A stretch of 64,000 bases of DNA from Modicisalibacter radicis (GCF_900961225.1 NZ_CAAHFN010000087.1:157108-221107); one strand, 5' to 3'; counted from the first letter of the stretch, positions 45,408 through 55,521 are shown. A program made the numbers and translations. Notes: a model not told the origin generated them from the sequence alone.

Positions 45408-45425
45408 CTGGCATGTTTATTGCTT
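45408..45425 (+). promoter_or_regulatory. sigma54-type promoter of hnoX-luxO
   Basis: CTGGCATGTTTATTGCTT: TGGCATG, four bases, TTGC, one base from consensus, GG and GC 10 bases apart. Its -24 element is about 41 bp from the nearest 14-bp repeat and the promoter lies about 130 bp before the hnoX start. Confidence 0.75.
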
Positions 45426-45557
45426 TCCATAATGGCAGGGGAATGGCGGATTTATCTGGCCATTGCCTGGGGCAGGTCACTCGTACGGTATCCAGTGATC
45501 TTCGTTCTCGGAGCGCCCCTTTATCGATTCCGCAAGCCGTTTGGAGAGCGACCGACG

Positions 45558-46109
45558 ATGAAAGGCCTGATCTTTGTCGAACTGATGAGTTTCATGGATG
45601 ACACCTTTGGTGGAGACTTCACGGAACGGCTTATCGACGAGGCTGAATTGCCCAACGGCGCGGTCTTCACCGCCATTGGAACGTACCCGAGTGAATATGC
45701 CGGTCGATTGGTGGAAGTGGCGTCGCGAATGGCTTCAGCGGATGCGAGCGATGTCTGCGAGGCGTTCGGCCGTTACCTGTTCCAGCGCTTCGAAATCCGT
45801 TTTCCCGATCTGTTAAGCCGCTACCCGTCGGCCCGTGAGTTGCTCGATCATGTACAGAGCCATATCCATGAAGAAGTCCGGGTGATCTACCCGGGAGCGA
45901 CCCCGCCCAGTGTCGTCACGGAGGATTGCGCGCAAGGCTATCGGGTCGTATACCGCTCCCACCGGGCGTTTGCACACATCGCCTTCGGGTTGGTGCAGCA
46001 GTGCATCGTTTTCTATGGTGAGGACAGTGAAGTCACCTGGTGCGAGAATGAGGGGGGCAGCGAAGCCCGGTTCCTAATCACCCCCGCACAGGAAGCGCTG
46101 CATGAATGA
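45558..46109 (+). CDS. H-NOX heme nitric-oxide/oxygen-binding sensor
   Basis: A 183-aa single-domain H-NOX protein. It opens MKGLIFVELMSFMDDTFG; the proximal heme ligand is His104 in SHIHEEVRVIYPGA; the heme-propionate motif YxSxR is present as YRSHR (Tyr132, Ser134, Arg136). Length is the family norm (about 180). Such proteins bind NO and alter a partner kinase or cyclase. GGAGAG lies upstream of the chosen start; a frame open further left is not used because homology begins here. It overlaps the LuxO-like gene by 8 bp, so the two are made together. No dedicated H-NOX kinase adjoins it; the hybrid kinases at 30.5-35 kb are candidates. Confidence 0.92.
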   Translation: MKGLIFVELMSFMDDTFGGDFTERLIDEAELPNGAVFTAIGTYPSEYAGRLVEVASRMASADASDVCEAFGRYLFQRFEIRFPDLLSRYPSARELLDHVQSHIHEEVRVIYPGATPPSVVTEDCAQGYRVVYRSHRAFAHIAFGLVQQCIVFYGEDSEVTWCENEGGSEARFLITPAQEALHE

Positions 46110-47577
46110 CAAGCTTCGGGTTCTGATCGTCGAAGACACCGTTTCTCTTGCATTGACCTATGCCGGCCAGCTGGAGAAGGCGGGGTGCACTGCGGAGATC
46201 GCTGGCAGCGGAGAAGAGGCACGGCAATATTTCTTTGCCGATCCGCACGCTTCTTTCGATGTGATTCTTCTGGATCTCAATCTACCCGATGGCGATGGCC
46301 TCGAGTTACTGCAGAACACCCCCGAGTTTACAGCCAACACCAGCGTCGTCGTGATCACGGCGGATGGCTCCATCAATCGGGCCATCCAGGCCATGCGGTC
46401 CGGCGCCTATGACTTTCTGGTCAAGCCGGTGTCTCCCGAGCGCCTCACTACCACGGTTCAGCGTGCCGGTGAGCGACGCATACTGGAACGGGAAGTCCAG
46501 GTCGCCCGCAAGCTGAAAAAGCGCGGGAAGTTCGAAGGGTTCATTGGTAGTTCGGATGCTATGCAGGTGGTTTACCGAGCCATAGAGAACGTCGCCAGTT
46601 CCAGAGCTACCGTGTTCGTTACCGGAGAGAGCGGGACGGGCAAGGAAGTGACTGCGGAAGCGATCCACCTGACCAGTGATCGGAGAAACGGTCGCTTTGT
46701 GGCAATAAACTGTGGTGCGATTCCCGAGAACCTTCTCGAGTCCGAGCTTTTTGGGCATGTAAAAGGGGCCTTCACAGGAGCGCTTGAAAACCGTACGGGT
46801 GCTGCCAGGGAAGCGGATGGCGGCACGCTTTTCCTCGATGAAATCTGTGAGATGGAGTTAAAGCTCCAGGTCAAGTTGCTACGCTTTCTGCAGACGGGGA
46901 CGATTCAGCGTGTGGGTAGCAGTCGGCCCGAGGCGGTTGATGTTCGCGTGATTTGTGCGACCAACCGTGATCCAGCAAAGGAGGTTCAGGAAGGGCGTTT
47001 TCGGGAGGATCTCTTCTACCGCCTTTCCGTGCTCCCCATCGAACTTCCGCCTCTGCGCGAACGAGGTGACGACGTCATTATGCTGGCCGAAGAGTTCCTC
47101 GACCGTTTCGCCGAGGAGGAGGGCAAGTCTTTTGCGCCTCTAAACGCCGTGACCGTCACTCAACTGAGAGGCCATAGTTGGCCGGGAAACGTTCGAGAGC
47201 TTCAGAACACTATTCGGCGTGCCGTTGTGATGAGCGCTGGGCCCGAGCTTTCTCTTCCTCTTCCCGGGGGGCGCGAGAAAGTGGCGTCAAAACCTTCCAT
47301 GCAAGGTACCGGTGGTGCGGGTACTACCTCCTCGAGCTTGGAAGCATCAACGGATATATCGACTGTTGCATGGAGCGGTATAAGTCATGGCTCATCGATG
47401 TTAACGAGCCAGCAGGCTTGCGAAGAGTTCATTGACGGCATGACGCTGGCGGAGATCGAGCGCTGGGTGGTGGAGCGGGCAATATCCCGCAATGGCGGTA
47501 GCGTGCCAGGAGCCGCAAGAAGTCTGGAAGTCAGCCCCTCGACCTTGTATCGCAAGCTCGAGCGCTGGTCGTCATGA
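46102..47577 (+). CDS. LuxO-like sigma54-dependent response regulator
   Basis: A 491-aa NtrC-class activator. Receiver domain residues 1-120 with phospho-acceptor Asp58 (VILLDLNLPDGDG) and Lys109; AAA+ domain with Walker A GESGTGKE (175-182), sigma54-contact loop GAFTGA (222-227), GGTLFLDEICEM (Walker B) and FREDLFYRLSVLPIELPPL; Fis-type helix-turn-helix at the C-terminus (PGAARSLEVSPSTLYRKL). Stretches such as GFIGSSDAMQVVYRAI and LLRFLQTGTIQRVGSS closely resemble Vibrio LuxO. A low-complexity linker (about 390-435) is unusual. It should activate the sigma54-type promoters of this cluster, including its own. Confidence 0.94.
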   Translation: MNDKLRVLIVEDTVSLALTYAGQLEKAGCTAEIAGSGEEARQYFFADPHASFDVILLDLNLPDGDGLELLQNTPEFTANTSVVVITADGSINRAIQAMRSGAYDFLVKPVSPERLTTTVQRAGERRILEREVQVARKLKKRGKFEGFIGSSDAMQVVYRAIENVASSRATVFVTGESGTGKEVTAEAIHLTSDRRNGRFVAINCGAIPENLLESELFGHVKGAFTGALENRTGAAREADGGTLFLDEICEMELKLQVKLLRFLQTGTIQRVGSSRPEAVDVRVICATNRDPAKEVQEGRFREDLFYRLSVLPIELPPLRERGDDVIMLAEEFLDRFAEEEGKSFAPLNAVTVTQLRGHSWPGNVRELQNTIRRAVVMSAGPELSLPLPGGREKVASKPSMQGTGGAGTTSSSLEASTDISTVAWSGISHGSSMLTSQQACEEFIDGMTLAEIERWVVERAISRNGGSVPGAARSLEVSPSTLYRKLERWSS

Positions 47578-47655
47578 CTTGCATGAAGGTTTTCCGTCCC
47601 GTGGCGGAGGATTCGTTGGAATTTATACTCTTTGGGCCTGCAGGGGAGCGTAACG

Positions 47656-48651
47656 ATGGCGATTGATCCTTCCGTTCGTATTCTCGTGGTGGGTGGGGCC
47701 GGCTTCATCGGCTCTCACATGGTCAAGTACTTGAAGCGCCTGGGCTATGAGGTGACTGTGCTGGACAATCTGTCGAATGGTCACCGAGATGCGGTGCGAG
47801 ATGTTCATTTTGTCGAAGGCTCGGTCGGCGATTCGGTGTTGCTCGACCAGCTATTCGGGAAGGCTTCTTTTGGCGCCGTCATGCATTTCGCGGCGCTGAT
47901 CGAGGTCGGGCCATCGGTCAGCGATCCGGCGACATTTTACCAGAACAATCTTGTACAGACACTGACGTTACTGAATGCAATGCGCAAGCACTGCGTGGAC
48001 AAGCTGGTGTTTTCCTCGACGGCTGCGGTATATGGCGTTCCCGAAGGAGCAGGGATTCGTGAGGACTCTCCCTGTGTGCCGGTTAACCCCTACGGCAATA
48101 CAAAATATATGGTGGAGCGCATATTAAGGGATTATGGCTCTGCCTACGGCCTCAAATCGATTTGCCTTCGTTACTTCAATGCGGCGGGCGCGGATCCAGA
48201 GGGAGAGCTCGGCGAGCGACACGACCCCGAGTCTCATTTGTTGCCTCTGGTTCTGCAGGTCGCCTCTGGGCGAAGGGAGTCGATCAAGGTTTTCGGGGCG
48301 GACTACGCTACACCCGATGGAACCTGTATTCGTGATTTCGTACATGTCCAAGATCTTGCCATTGCTCATGAGAAAGCGCTTAGGCGACTTCTCGAGGGTG
48401 GTGAAAGCGATATTTTCAACTTGGGCTGTGGAACAGGGTATAGCGTGATGGAAGTCATCGAAAAGGCCAGACAGGTGACCGGGCAAGATATTGCCTATGA
48501 CGAATGTGAGCGGCGCCCCGGAGATCCCGACATTTTGGTGGCTGATATAAGTAAGGCGTGTAAGCATCTTGAATGGCAGCCTCGGCTATCGTTGTCGGAT
48601 ATGGTTAAGGACGCATGGGAGTTTGAGAAGAGCCAGCTGTGTGTAATGTGA
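47656..48651 (+). CDS. galE: UDP-glucose 4-epimerase
   Basis: A 331-aa extended SDR: NAD loop VVGGAGFIGSHMV, HFAALIEVGPSV, catalytic SSTAAVYG and YGNTK (YxxxK), LRYFNAAGADPEGELGERH and the nucleotide-sugar region CIRDFVHVQDLA. It interconverts UDP-glucose and UDP-galactose and so supplies UDP-galactose to the cluster's transferases. Start 47656 follows GGGGAG; an 8-residue longer start is less likely. It lies 78 bp after the luxO-like gene, perhaps partly read through from it. Confidence 0.92.
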   Translation: MAIDPSVRILVVGGAGFIGSHMVKYLKRLGYEVTVLDNLSNGHRDAVRDVHFVEGSVGDSVLLDQLFGKASFGAVMHFAALIEVGPSVSDPATFYQNNLVQTLTLLNAMRKHCVDKLVFSSTAAVYGVPEGAGIREDSPCVPVNPYGNTKYMVERILRDYGSAYGLKSICLRYFNAAGADPEGELGERHDPESHLLPLVLQVASGRRESIKVFGADYATPDGTCIRDFVHVQDLAIAHEKALRRLLEGGESDIFNLGCGTGYSVMEVIEKARQVTGQDIAYDECERRPGDPDILVADISKACKHLEWQPRLSLSDMVKDAWEFEKSQLCVM

Positions 48652-48908
48652 TTGGGTTTTAGGCTTCTGCAAGGCATCTGTGTCTTGATGAGACTTTTGT
48701 TTTTATAGGTGTTGAAATTCCGGTGGTCATGAGTTTAACCGCTCTACGCTATAAGTGCATGCGCGCGTAATTATTCATTGTCTGGAATCCGCTTCGTCAA
48801 GTTTGGTCTGCGCTGCAGATTGTCAAACTTTGCAACGGCTCTGTTTTTTAGCAAAAGGGAGCGTAAGATCTAGGTAAATAGCTGGTGGCCCTGAGCTGGA
48901 GGTGATGT

Positions 48909-50618
48909 GTGTCGGAGCGAATGTGGTTGGGAAAAGTCATGCATGACTCGGATGATGCATATCTTTTGATTTCTAGCGGCAATGTCATAGAGGATGTTGT
49001 GGGCTCTGCCAGTGAGCTATTAAAGATACCGGTGCAGGACCTTTTGGGTGCCAATATTAATGATTATGACATTTTAAGATCAGACTTCTTGAGATGCCAC
49101 AGGTCGATGGAAGGGGGGCTCCCCTATGCTCGTCGCCAGAGTGGCGTCTATCCGGATCAATTGGAAAAGCTCAAGTGGAAGTACTATGAGGTAGAAAACG
49201 ATCGCCTGGTGGCGAAGGTGTCAAGGCTAGAAGCTACTCTTGATGCAGAAGAAATGATAGTGGACCAGCTGGCTGATGCCCTGCCAATGATGATCGCCTA
49301 TGTGGATAGAGGCTGGCGTTTTCTATTCAATAACAAAGCCTATGAGGCTTTTATCGGGCTGAGCCGAGAGCAGCTTTATAAAAAACCGATTTCTTCGGTA
49401 ATCACGGGTGAGTCTTTTAAAAAACTGATTCCAAGAGTCAAAAAAGCTTTGGCTGGCGAGAGAGTTGACTATGAAGACAAGTTGACGCTTGTCGACGGTC
49501 GTGCTGCTTATTTCAACGTTAGCTATATACCCGACCTGGTTGGTGATGAGGTGGCGGGGTTTTATGCGATCATTAATGATGTTTCGGAATATGGGGCGAT
49601 GATAAACATCCTCAAGGATGTTCATACTGAAGTCAACCGCACGGACCTTACGACACAGGAGGTTATTGGTAATCTGTTGAGAGACTCTCTGACGTACCTG
49701 GTGCAGGATATTGCCATTATCAGTCGGGTCGAAGAAGAAAAATACACTGTGGTCTGGTGCGAATCAAAAGACAATGCTCTGGAGCAAGGTACGGTTTTTA
49801 CACTGGGGGATACTTATTGCCGGTTGACGCTGGATCATGAGGATGTTTTTCATACAATCGACGCAGGCAGTGATCCTCGCTTTTGGGGTCATCCTTGCTA
49901 TGAAAAATTTGGCTTGGAAACATACATTGGGGCGCCAATACGAATTCATGGACAGGTTTGGGGAACAGTCAATTTCTCGAGTCATCTGTCGAGGGTGAAG
50001 CCATTTGGTAGAGTCGAGATCGAATTGCTTCGTTTGATAGTGAGTGCCGTGGAAAAAGTTATAACCCAAGCCCTGTATTTGGAGAAAATAAAGAAAGAGC
50101 GGGATGAGATGACCGCGCAAGCAAGGCGGGACCAGTTGACCGGTCTGCCAAACCGTGCTTATCTGAATGAATATGTTGGCACCCTGATCGACAATCCGGA
50201 CGTCAAGCATAAGGGTATCTGTCTTGCTGTCGTCGATATTGACCATTTTAAACCAATTAATGATACCTATGGCCATGATGTGGGAGATCAGGTTATCGTC
50301 TGGCTTTCAGATACAGTGAGTAAGGTTCTTCGTGCCCGAGATGGGGACTTTGCCGCGAGGATCGGTGGTGAAGAATTCGTTGTCATGATAAACAACGCTT
50401 CACTTGATGTCGCCAGGAATGTGATGGAGCGTGTACGTCAGACAGTCGCATCAACGCCCATCCCCATTAATAGTCAGGTTGATTTGTATATAACGATCAG
50501 TGGTGGTATTACTCGATGGCAGACGGCTGATGTATACTCACAAGTTTTTAAGCGTGCCGATCAGGCGCTATATAATGCCAAGAAAAACGGTCGCAATCAG
50601 GTCTTGGTTCATATTTAG
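48909..50618 (+). CDS. PAS-GAF-GGDEF diguanylate cyclase
   Basis: A 569-aa soluble diguanylate cyclase. An unassigned N-terminal part with a coiled coil (85-115), PAS domain (about 120-235), GAF domain (about 240-390) with PCYEKFGLETYIGAPI, and GGDEF domain with DQLTGLPNRAYL, the active motif GGEEF (486-490) and a product-inhibition site RxxD (Arg477-Asp480). It makes cyclic di-GMP, which commonly turns on exopolysaccharide. The start is GTG at 48909, chosen because GGAGGT lies 5 bp upstream; ATG at 48921 is an alternative. The gene is AT-rich like the kinase at 30.5 kb, suggesting import. No sigma54 site or LuxO box was seen in the 257 bp before it. Confidence 0.93.
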   Translation: MSERMWLGKVMHDSDDAYLLISSGNVIEDVVGSASELLKIPVQDLLGANINDYDILRSDFLRCHRSMEGGLPYARRQSGVYPDQLEKLKWKYYEVENDRLVAKVSRLEATLDAEEMIVDQLADALPMMIAYVDRGWRFLFNNKAYEAFIGLSREQLYKKPISSVITGESFKKLIPRVKKALAGERVDYEDKLTLVDGRAAYFNVSYIPDLVGDEVAGFYAIINDVSEYGAMINILKDVHTEVNRTDLTTQEVIGNLLRDSLTYLVQDIAIISRVEEEKYTVVWCESKDNALEQGTVFTLGDTYCRLTLDHEDVFHTIDAGSDPRFWGHPCYEKFGLETYIGAPIRIHGQVWGTVNFSSHLSRVKPFGRVEIELLRLIVSAVEKVITQALYLEKIKKERDEMTAQARRDQLTGLPNRAYLNEYVGTLIDNPDVKHKGICLAVVDIDHFKPINDTYGHDVGDQVIVWLSDTVSKVLRARDGDFAARIGGEEFVVMINNASLDVARNVMERVRQTVASTPIPINSQVDLYITISGGITRWQTADVYSQVFKRADQALYNAKKNGRNQVLVHI

Positions 50619-50848
50619 TTGTTGGTGAGGGGTGAGCTCTATTTCTTGTGCGGATGGTTTTTTGCTAAGCAATTAAATTGCATACCTTGGCAGGCTTGAG
50701 TCCTGAAAGAGGGGGCGTTCAATGGTCGTTGAGCGGTTTATGATTCAATGAGTCGTGAGTGCCTGCCGGGCGGATGACTGCAATTCCCTGAAACGTATCG
50801 ATGGCTCATCTTATGCCATCTGCTGACTGCTACCTAAACTCACAGCAG

Positions 50849-50883
50849 AAAAACGGCCGCCGTTCAGCTAGGTGGCCATTTTT
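50849..50883 (-). terminator. putative terminator downstream of tRNA-Pro
   Basis: AAAAACGGCC and GGCCATTTTT flank a 15-base loop, giving a short hairpin with A and T runs on both sides, so it could end transcription of the leftward tRNA and perhaps of the rightward cyclase gene. The stem is short and includes a mismatch. Confidence 0.45.
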
Positions 50884-50892
50884 ATGGAATAT

Positions 50893-50969
50893 TGGTCGGA
50901 GTAGCAGGATTCGAACCTACGACCTCTGCCTCCCGAAGGCAGCGCTCTACCAAGCTGAGCTATACTCCG
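50893..50969 (-). tRNA. proK: tRNA-Pro (anticodon CGG)
   Basis: A complete 77-base cloverleaf with encoded CCA. The acceptor arms CGGAGTA and TACTCCG pair fully; the anticodon stem CTGCC/GGCAG encloses TTCGGGA with CGG as anticodon; the T-arm has GTTCGAAT. Its 3' end points at the polysaccharide cluster, the usual geometry for a genomic-island attachment site, although I found no second copy of the tRNA tail on the left. Confidence 0.96.
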
Positions 50970-51044
50970 ACGCGGTTGGGCGTGTGCCTCAACGGAGGTG
51001 CATTATACGCATTGCAAGGCGCTTGGCAACCCCCGCGGGGCCGC

Positions 51045-52019
51045 TCATGACTGGCGGTCGACGGCCAGCCGGGCAAGCTCCGCCATGGTGTCGCGGTAGC
51101 GACTCGGCGCCAGCATGTCGAGCTGCTCCAGTGCCCGCTCGGCCATCTCCTCGGCCCGCGCGCGGGTGTATTCGAGCGCCCCGGTGGCGTGGACGATGGC
51201 CAGCACCTCATCGAGCCTGTCGAGGCCGCCCTGGCGGATCGCGCGGCGGATCAATTGGGCCTGCTCGGGGCTGCCTTCGCGCATGGCGTGGATCAGCGGC
51301 AGGGTGGGCTTGCCTTCGGCCAGGTCGTCGCCGACGTTCTTGCCCATGGTGTCGGCATTGCCCTGATAGTCGAGCAGGTCGTCGATCAGCTGGAAGGCGA
51401 GCCCCAGGTAGCGGCCGTAGAGGCGCAGCGCTTCTTGCTGCTCGGCGCTGCCGCCGGCGAGGATCGCGCCGCTGTGGGAGGCCGCCTCGAACAGCATCGC
51501 CGTCTTGCCGTGGATGGTATCGAAGTAGGCCGCCTCGTCGATGTCCGGGTTGCCGACATTGGTCAGTTGCAGCACCTCGCCCTCGGCAATGGTGCAGGTG
51601 GCCGCCGACAGCACTTCCATGACGTGCATCGAGCCGACCTCGACCATCATCTGAAACGAGCGCGAATAGAGGAAGTCGCCGACCAGCACCGACGGCGCAT
51701 TGCCCCAGTTCTCGTTGGCGGTGGTGCGTCCGCGCCGCAGGCTGGACTCGTCGACTACGTCGTCGTGCAGCAGCGTCGAGGTGTGCATGAACTCGATCAG
51801 CGTGGCGAGCGTTATATGCTTGTCGCCGGCATAGTCGAGCGCGCGCGCCGAGAGCAGGACCAGCAGAGGGCGCAGGCGCTTGCCGCCGCTCTCGATGATG
51901 TAGTGGCCGATGGTCTCGACGAGCGGAACCCGCGAGTTCAACTGGGCGAGAACGGTTCGGTCGACGGCGGCGAAATCCTCGGCCACCGCTGCATGGATAG
52001 GCGATGCGTTGGGTTGCAT
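51045..52019 (-). CDS. ispB: octaprenyl diphosphate synthase
   Basis: A 324-aa trans-polyprenyl synthase that makes the ubiquinone side chain. The first aspartate-rich motif is LLHDDVVDESSLRRG (Asp86, Asp87, Asp90); the second is LIDDLLDYQGN; GGKRLRP is at 46-52. The divergent placement next to rplU-rpmA is the classic gammaproteobacterial order. It lies 75 bp downstream of the tRNA-Pro gene end on the same strand. Confidence 0.97.
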   Translation of the reverse strand: MQPNASPIHAAVAEDFAAVDRTVLAQLNSRVPLVETIGHYIIESGGKRLRPLLVLLSARALDYAGDKHITLATLIEFMHTSTLLHDDVVDESSLRRGRTTANENWGNAPSVLVGDFLYSRSFQMMVEVGSMHVMEVLSAATCTIAEGEVLQLTNVGNPDIDEAAYFDTIHGKTAMLFEAASHSGAILAGGSAEQQEALRLYGRYLGLAFQLIDDLLDYQGNADTMGKNVGDDLAEGKPTLPLIHAMREGSPEQAQLIRRAIRQGGLDRLDEVLAIVHATGALEYTRARAEEMAERALEQLDMLAPSRYRDTMAELARLAVDRQS

Positions 52020-52422
52020 GTAGTGGCTGTCTGTCAGGGAGTTGGCGAAACCCGGGCAATCCGTGCGAACCGGCTACATGCCCGGGGTGCCTGCGGCTGG
52101 CTGGGTGCCTGGCCGTGGCCGCTGGGAATGCTTGCGTGCCCGCGCGTCGATCATCCGGTGTTTCTTCGAGGCGCCGAATGACTCGTTGCTACGCCCGGCG
52201 CCGGCCATGGCTTGCCCGCTATGCTATGAGGGGGGGTGGGGGGCGTCAAGGCGAGGCGTCACGCGGTGTGTACATGCGCGATCCCCTTGTGAACTCCGGC
52301 GCCGGTGGTTATAATCCGCGACCCTGACTCATCATGCTCCCTGTCAGATGGCTGCCGGAAGGGGCGCCACTCGCCGCAGGCCGATGAAGAGCCAATCCCC
52401 GATGAGTGTCCGGAGACGAAGT
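52020..52422. promoter_or_regulatory. divergent region ispB / rplU
   Basis: This 403-bp stretch carries the rplU promoter (52287-52315, listed separately) and the leader of rplU. The ispB-proximal part shows no distinct promoter that I trust and no other recognised content. Confidence 0.5.
52287..52315 (+). promoter_or_regulatory. sigma70 promoter of rplU-rpmA
   Basis: TTGTGA (52287-52292), a 17-bp spacer and a perfect TATAAT (52310-52315). The leader to the rplU ATG would be about 100 bases, room for a ribosomal-protein control structure, though I cannot define one. Confidence 0.8.
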
Positions 52423-52734
52423 ATGTACGCTGTTATCAAGAGTGGCGGTAAGCAATACCGCGTCCAGGAAGGCCAGACCCTGAAGCTCGAGAAGCTTGAA
52501 GTGGCCACCGGCGACAGCCTGGATTTCGACCAGGTGCTGCTGGTCGCCGACGGCGACGACGTCAAGGTCGGCGCGCCGCTGGTCGATGGTGCCAAGGTCT
52601 CCGCCGAGGTCGTTTCCCACGGCCGTGGCGAGAAGGTTCGCATCATCAAGTTTCGTCGTCGCAAGCACTCCATGCGTCGCCAGGGCCACCGCCAGTGGTT
52701 CACCGAAGTCAAGATCACCGGGATTTCCGCCTGA
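52423..52734 (+). CDS. rplU: 50S ribosomal protein L21
   Basis: A 103-aa L21 beginning [20 protein letters not shown] and containing [16 protein letters not shown], the conserved rRNA-binding stretch. GGAG lies 8 bp before the ATG; a longer in-frame start has no support. First gene of the rplU-rpmA pair. Confidence 0.98.
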   Translation: MYAVIKSGGKQYRVQEGQTLKLEKLEVATGDSLDFDQVLLVADGDDVKVGAPLVDGAKVSAEVVSHGRGEKVRIIKFRRRKHSMRRQGHRQWFTEVKITGISA

Positions 52735-52770
52735 GCGGTAGCACTCCCCTGAACCTGCGAGGTATTTGCA

Positions 52771-53028
52771 ATGGCTCACAAGAAGGCAGCCGGTAGTACA
52801 CGTAACGGTCGCGATTCCGAATCCAAGCGCTTGGGCGTCAAGTTGTTCGGCGGCCAGGCCGTGGCCCCGGGCAACATCATCGTCCGTCAGCGTGGCACGC
52901 GTTTTCACGCCGGCACCGGCGTGGGTATCGGCAAGGATCACACCCTGTTCGCACTGGACGAAGGCGTGATCAAGTTCGAGACCAAGGGTCCGAAGAACCG
53001 CAAGTTCGTGAGCGTCGTCTCCGCCTGA
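52771..53028 (+). CDS. rpmA: 50S ribosomal protein L27
   Basis: An 85-aa L27 beginning [20 protein letters not shown], whose N-terminus reaches the peptidyl-transferase centre. It lies 36 bp after rplU and is followed by a strong terminator. Confidence 0.98.
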   Translation: MAHKKAAGSTRNGRDSESKRLGVKLFGGQAVAPGNIIVRQRGTRFHAGTGVGIGKDHTLFALDEGVIKFETKGPKNRKFVSVVSA

Positions 53029-53050
53029 GACCTCTCTCGAACGAGCACTG

Positions 53051-54311
<1,261 letters not shown>

Positions 54312-54323
54312 GCGGAGGGTAGG

Positions 54324-55463
54324 ATGGAAAGCAACGAGCAGGCGCCGGGACGCGAGGCGCTGACCGGCGCGCGCCGTGTGGTGGTCAAGATCGGCAGCGC
54401 GCTGTTGACCAACGACGGCCGCGGCCTCGACGAAACCGCCATCGGCGGCTGGGTCGATCAGCTCGCCGCGTTGCACGCGCGTGGCATCGAGGTGGTGCTG
54501 GTGTCGTCCGGCGCGGTGGCGGCGGGCATGGCCCGGCTGGGCTGGAGCGTGCGGCCGTCGGCGGTGCACGAGTTGCAGGCGGCGGCGGCGGTGGGCCAGA
54601 CCGGCCTGGCGCAATGCTACGAGGGTCATTTAGCGCGCCACGGGTTGCGCAGCGCCCAGGTGCTGCTGACCCACGACGACCTGTCCAATCGCAAGCGCTA
54701 CCTGAACGCCCGCTCGGCGCTGCGCACGCTGGTCGACCTGCGCGTGGTGCCGGTGATCAACGAGAACGACACCGTGGTCACCGACGAGATCCGCTTCGGC
54801 GACAACGATACCCTGGGCGCGCTGGTCGCCAACCTGCTCGAGGCCGAGGCGCTGATCATCCTCACCGACCAGGAGGGCCTGTTCGACGCCGATCCGCGCC
54901 ACGATCCGTCGGCGCGGCTGATCCGCGAAGGCCGTGCCGGCGATCCGCAGCTGGCCGCGGTCGCCGGCGGCGGCGGCGCACTGGGACGCGGCGGCATGGC
55001 CACCAAGATCCGCGCGGCGCGGCTGGCGGCGCGTTCAGGGGCGGTCACGGCGATCGCCAGTGGTCGCCAGGATGCGGTGCTGACCCGGTTGATCGACGGC
55101 GAGCGCCTGGGCACCCTGTTGCGCCCGGAGCGTGCGCCGCTGGCGGCGCGCAAGCGCTGGCTGGCCGGGCAGTTGCAGGTGCGCGGCAGCCTGACGCTGG
55201 ATGCCGGCGCGGTCAGCGTATTGCGCGATCGCGGCTCGAGCCTGCTGCCGGTGGGCGTCAAGGCGGTCAGCGGTGCCTTCGTGCGTGGCGACATGGTGGT
55301 CTGTATCGACGAGCAGGGCGAGCGGGTCGCCAAGGGGCTGGTCAACTACGGCAGCGAAGAGGCGGCGCGCATCGTCGGTCAGCCGAGCCACCAGATCGAG
55401 GCGATCCTCGGTTACATGGAGGCGCCGGAGCTGATTCACCGCGACAACCTGGTGGTCCTCTAG
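54324..55463 (+). CDS. proB: glutamate 5-kinase
   Basis: A 379-aa enzyme for the first step of proline synthesis. The amino-acid kinase domain has [30 protein letters not shown] and [20 protein letters not shown]; a PUA domain occupies about 280-370. Proline is an osmolyte, and the gene is 12 bp behind obgE, so co-transcription is likely. Confidence 0.96.
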   Translation: MESNEQAPGREALTGARRVVVKIGSALLTNDGRGLDETAIGGWVDQLAALHARGIEVVLVSSGAVAAGMARLGWSVRPSAVHELQAAAAVGQTGLAQCYEGHLARHGLRSAQVLLTHDDLSNRKRYLNARSALRTLVDLRVVPVINENDTVVTDEIRFGDNDTLGALVANLLEAEALIILTDQEGLFDADPRHDPSARLIREGRAGDPQLAAVAGGGGALGRGGMATKIRAARLAARSGAVTAIASGRQDAVLTRLIDGERLGTLLRPERAPLAARKRWLAGQLQVRGSLTLDAGAVSVLRDRGSSLLPVGVKAVSGAFVRGDMVVCIDEQGERVAKGLVNYGSEEAARIVGQPSHQIEAILGYMEAPELIHRDNLVVL

Positions 55464-55492
55464 CCTCCGCAGGCCAGCCGTCACGCGCCCTG

Positions 55493-55521
55493 TGGCAAGC
55501 CCCGGCAGCGCGTGCTAGAAT
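55493..55521 (+). promoter_or_regulatory. sigma70 promoter of rpsT
   Basis: TGGCAA (55493-55498), a 17-bp spacer and TAGAAT (55516-55521). The leader to the GTG start is about 125 bases. Confidence 0.6.

Larger units (their letters stand above)
45097..45557. promoter_or_regulatory. divergent control region between wza operon and hnoX-luxO
   Basis: A 461-bp stretch with two outward sigma54-type promoters (45,142-45,160 leftward, 45,408-45,425 rightward) and three exact 14-bp repeats between them (45,315-45,367). Open frames that cross it (for example from 45,225) have no start signal or family motif and are not called. Confidence 0.8.

Noticed and set aside
45433..45447. TGGCAGGGGAATGGC as a second rightward sigma54 promoter before hnoX
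   Set aside because: It has GG-N10-GC spacing but both blocks deviate, and the much better match lies 25 bp upstream at 45408-45425.
45225..45557. Upstream extension of the H-NOX frame
   Set aside because: It would run through the repeats and the sigma54 promoter; H-NOX homology begins exactly at the Met encoded at 45558.
47600..47655. TGGCGGAGGATTCGT as a sigma54 promoter of galE
   Set aside because: Two or more mismatches in each block, GT instead of GC, and no enhancer-like repeat nearby.
50893..50969. tRNA-Pro tail as a proven attachment site
   Set aside because: I searched by eye for a second copy of the tRNA 3' end near 28-31 kb and elsewhere and found none; no integrase gene is present. 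It is kept only as a hypothesis.
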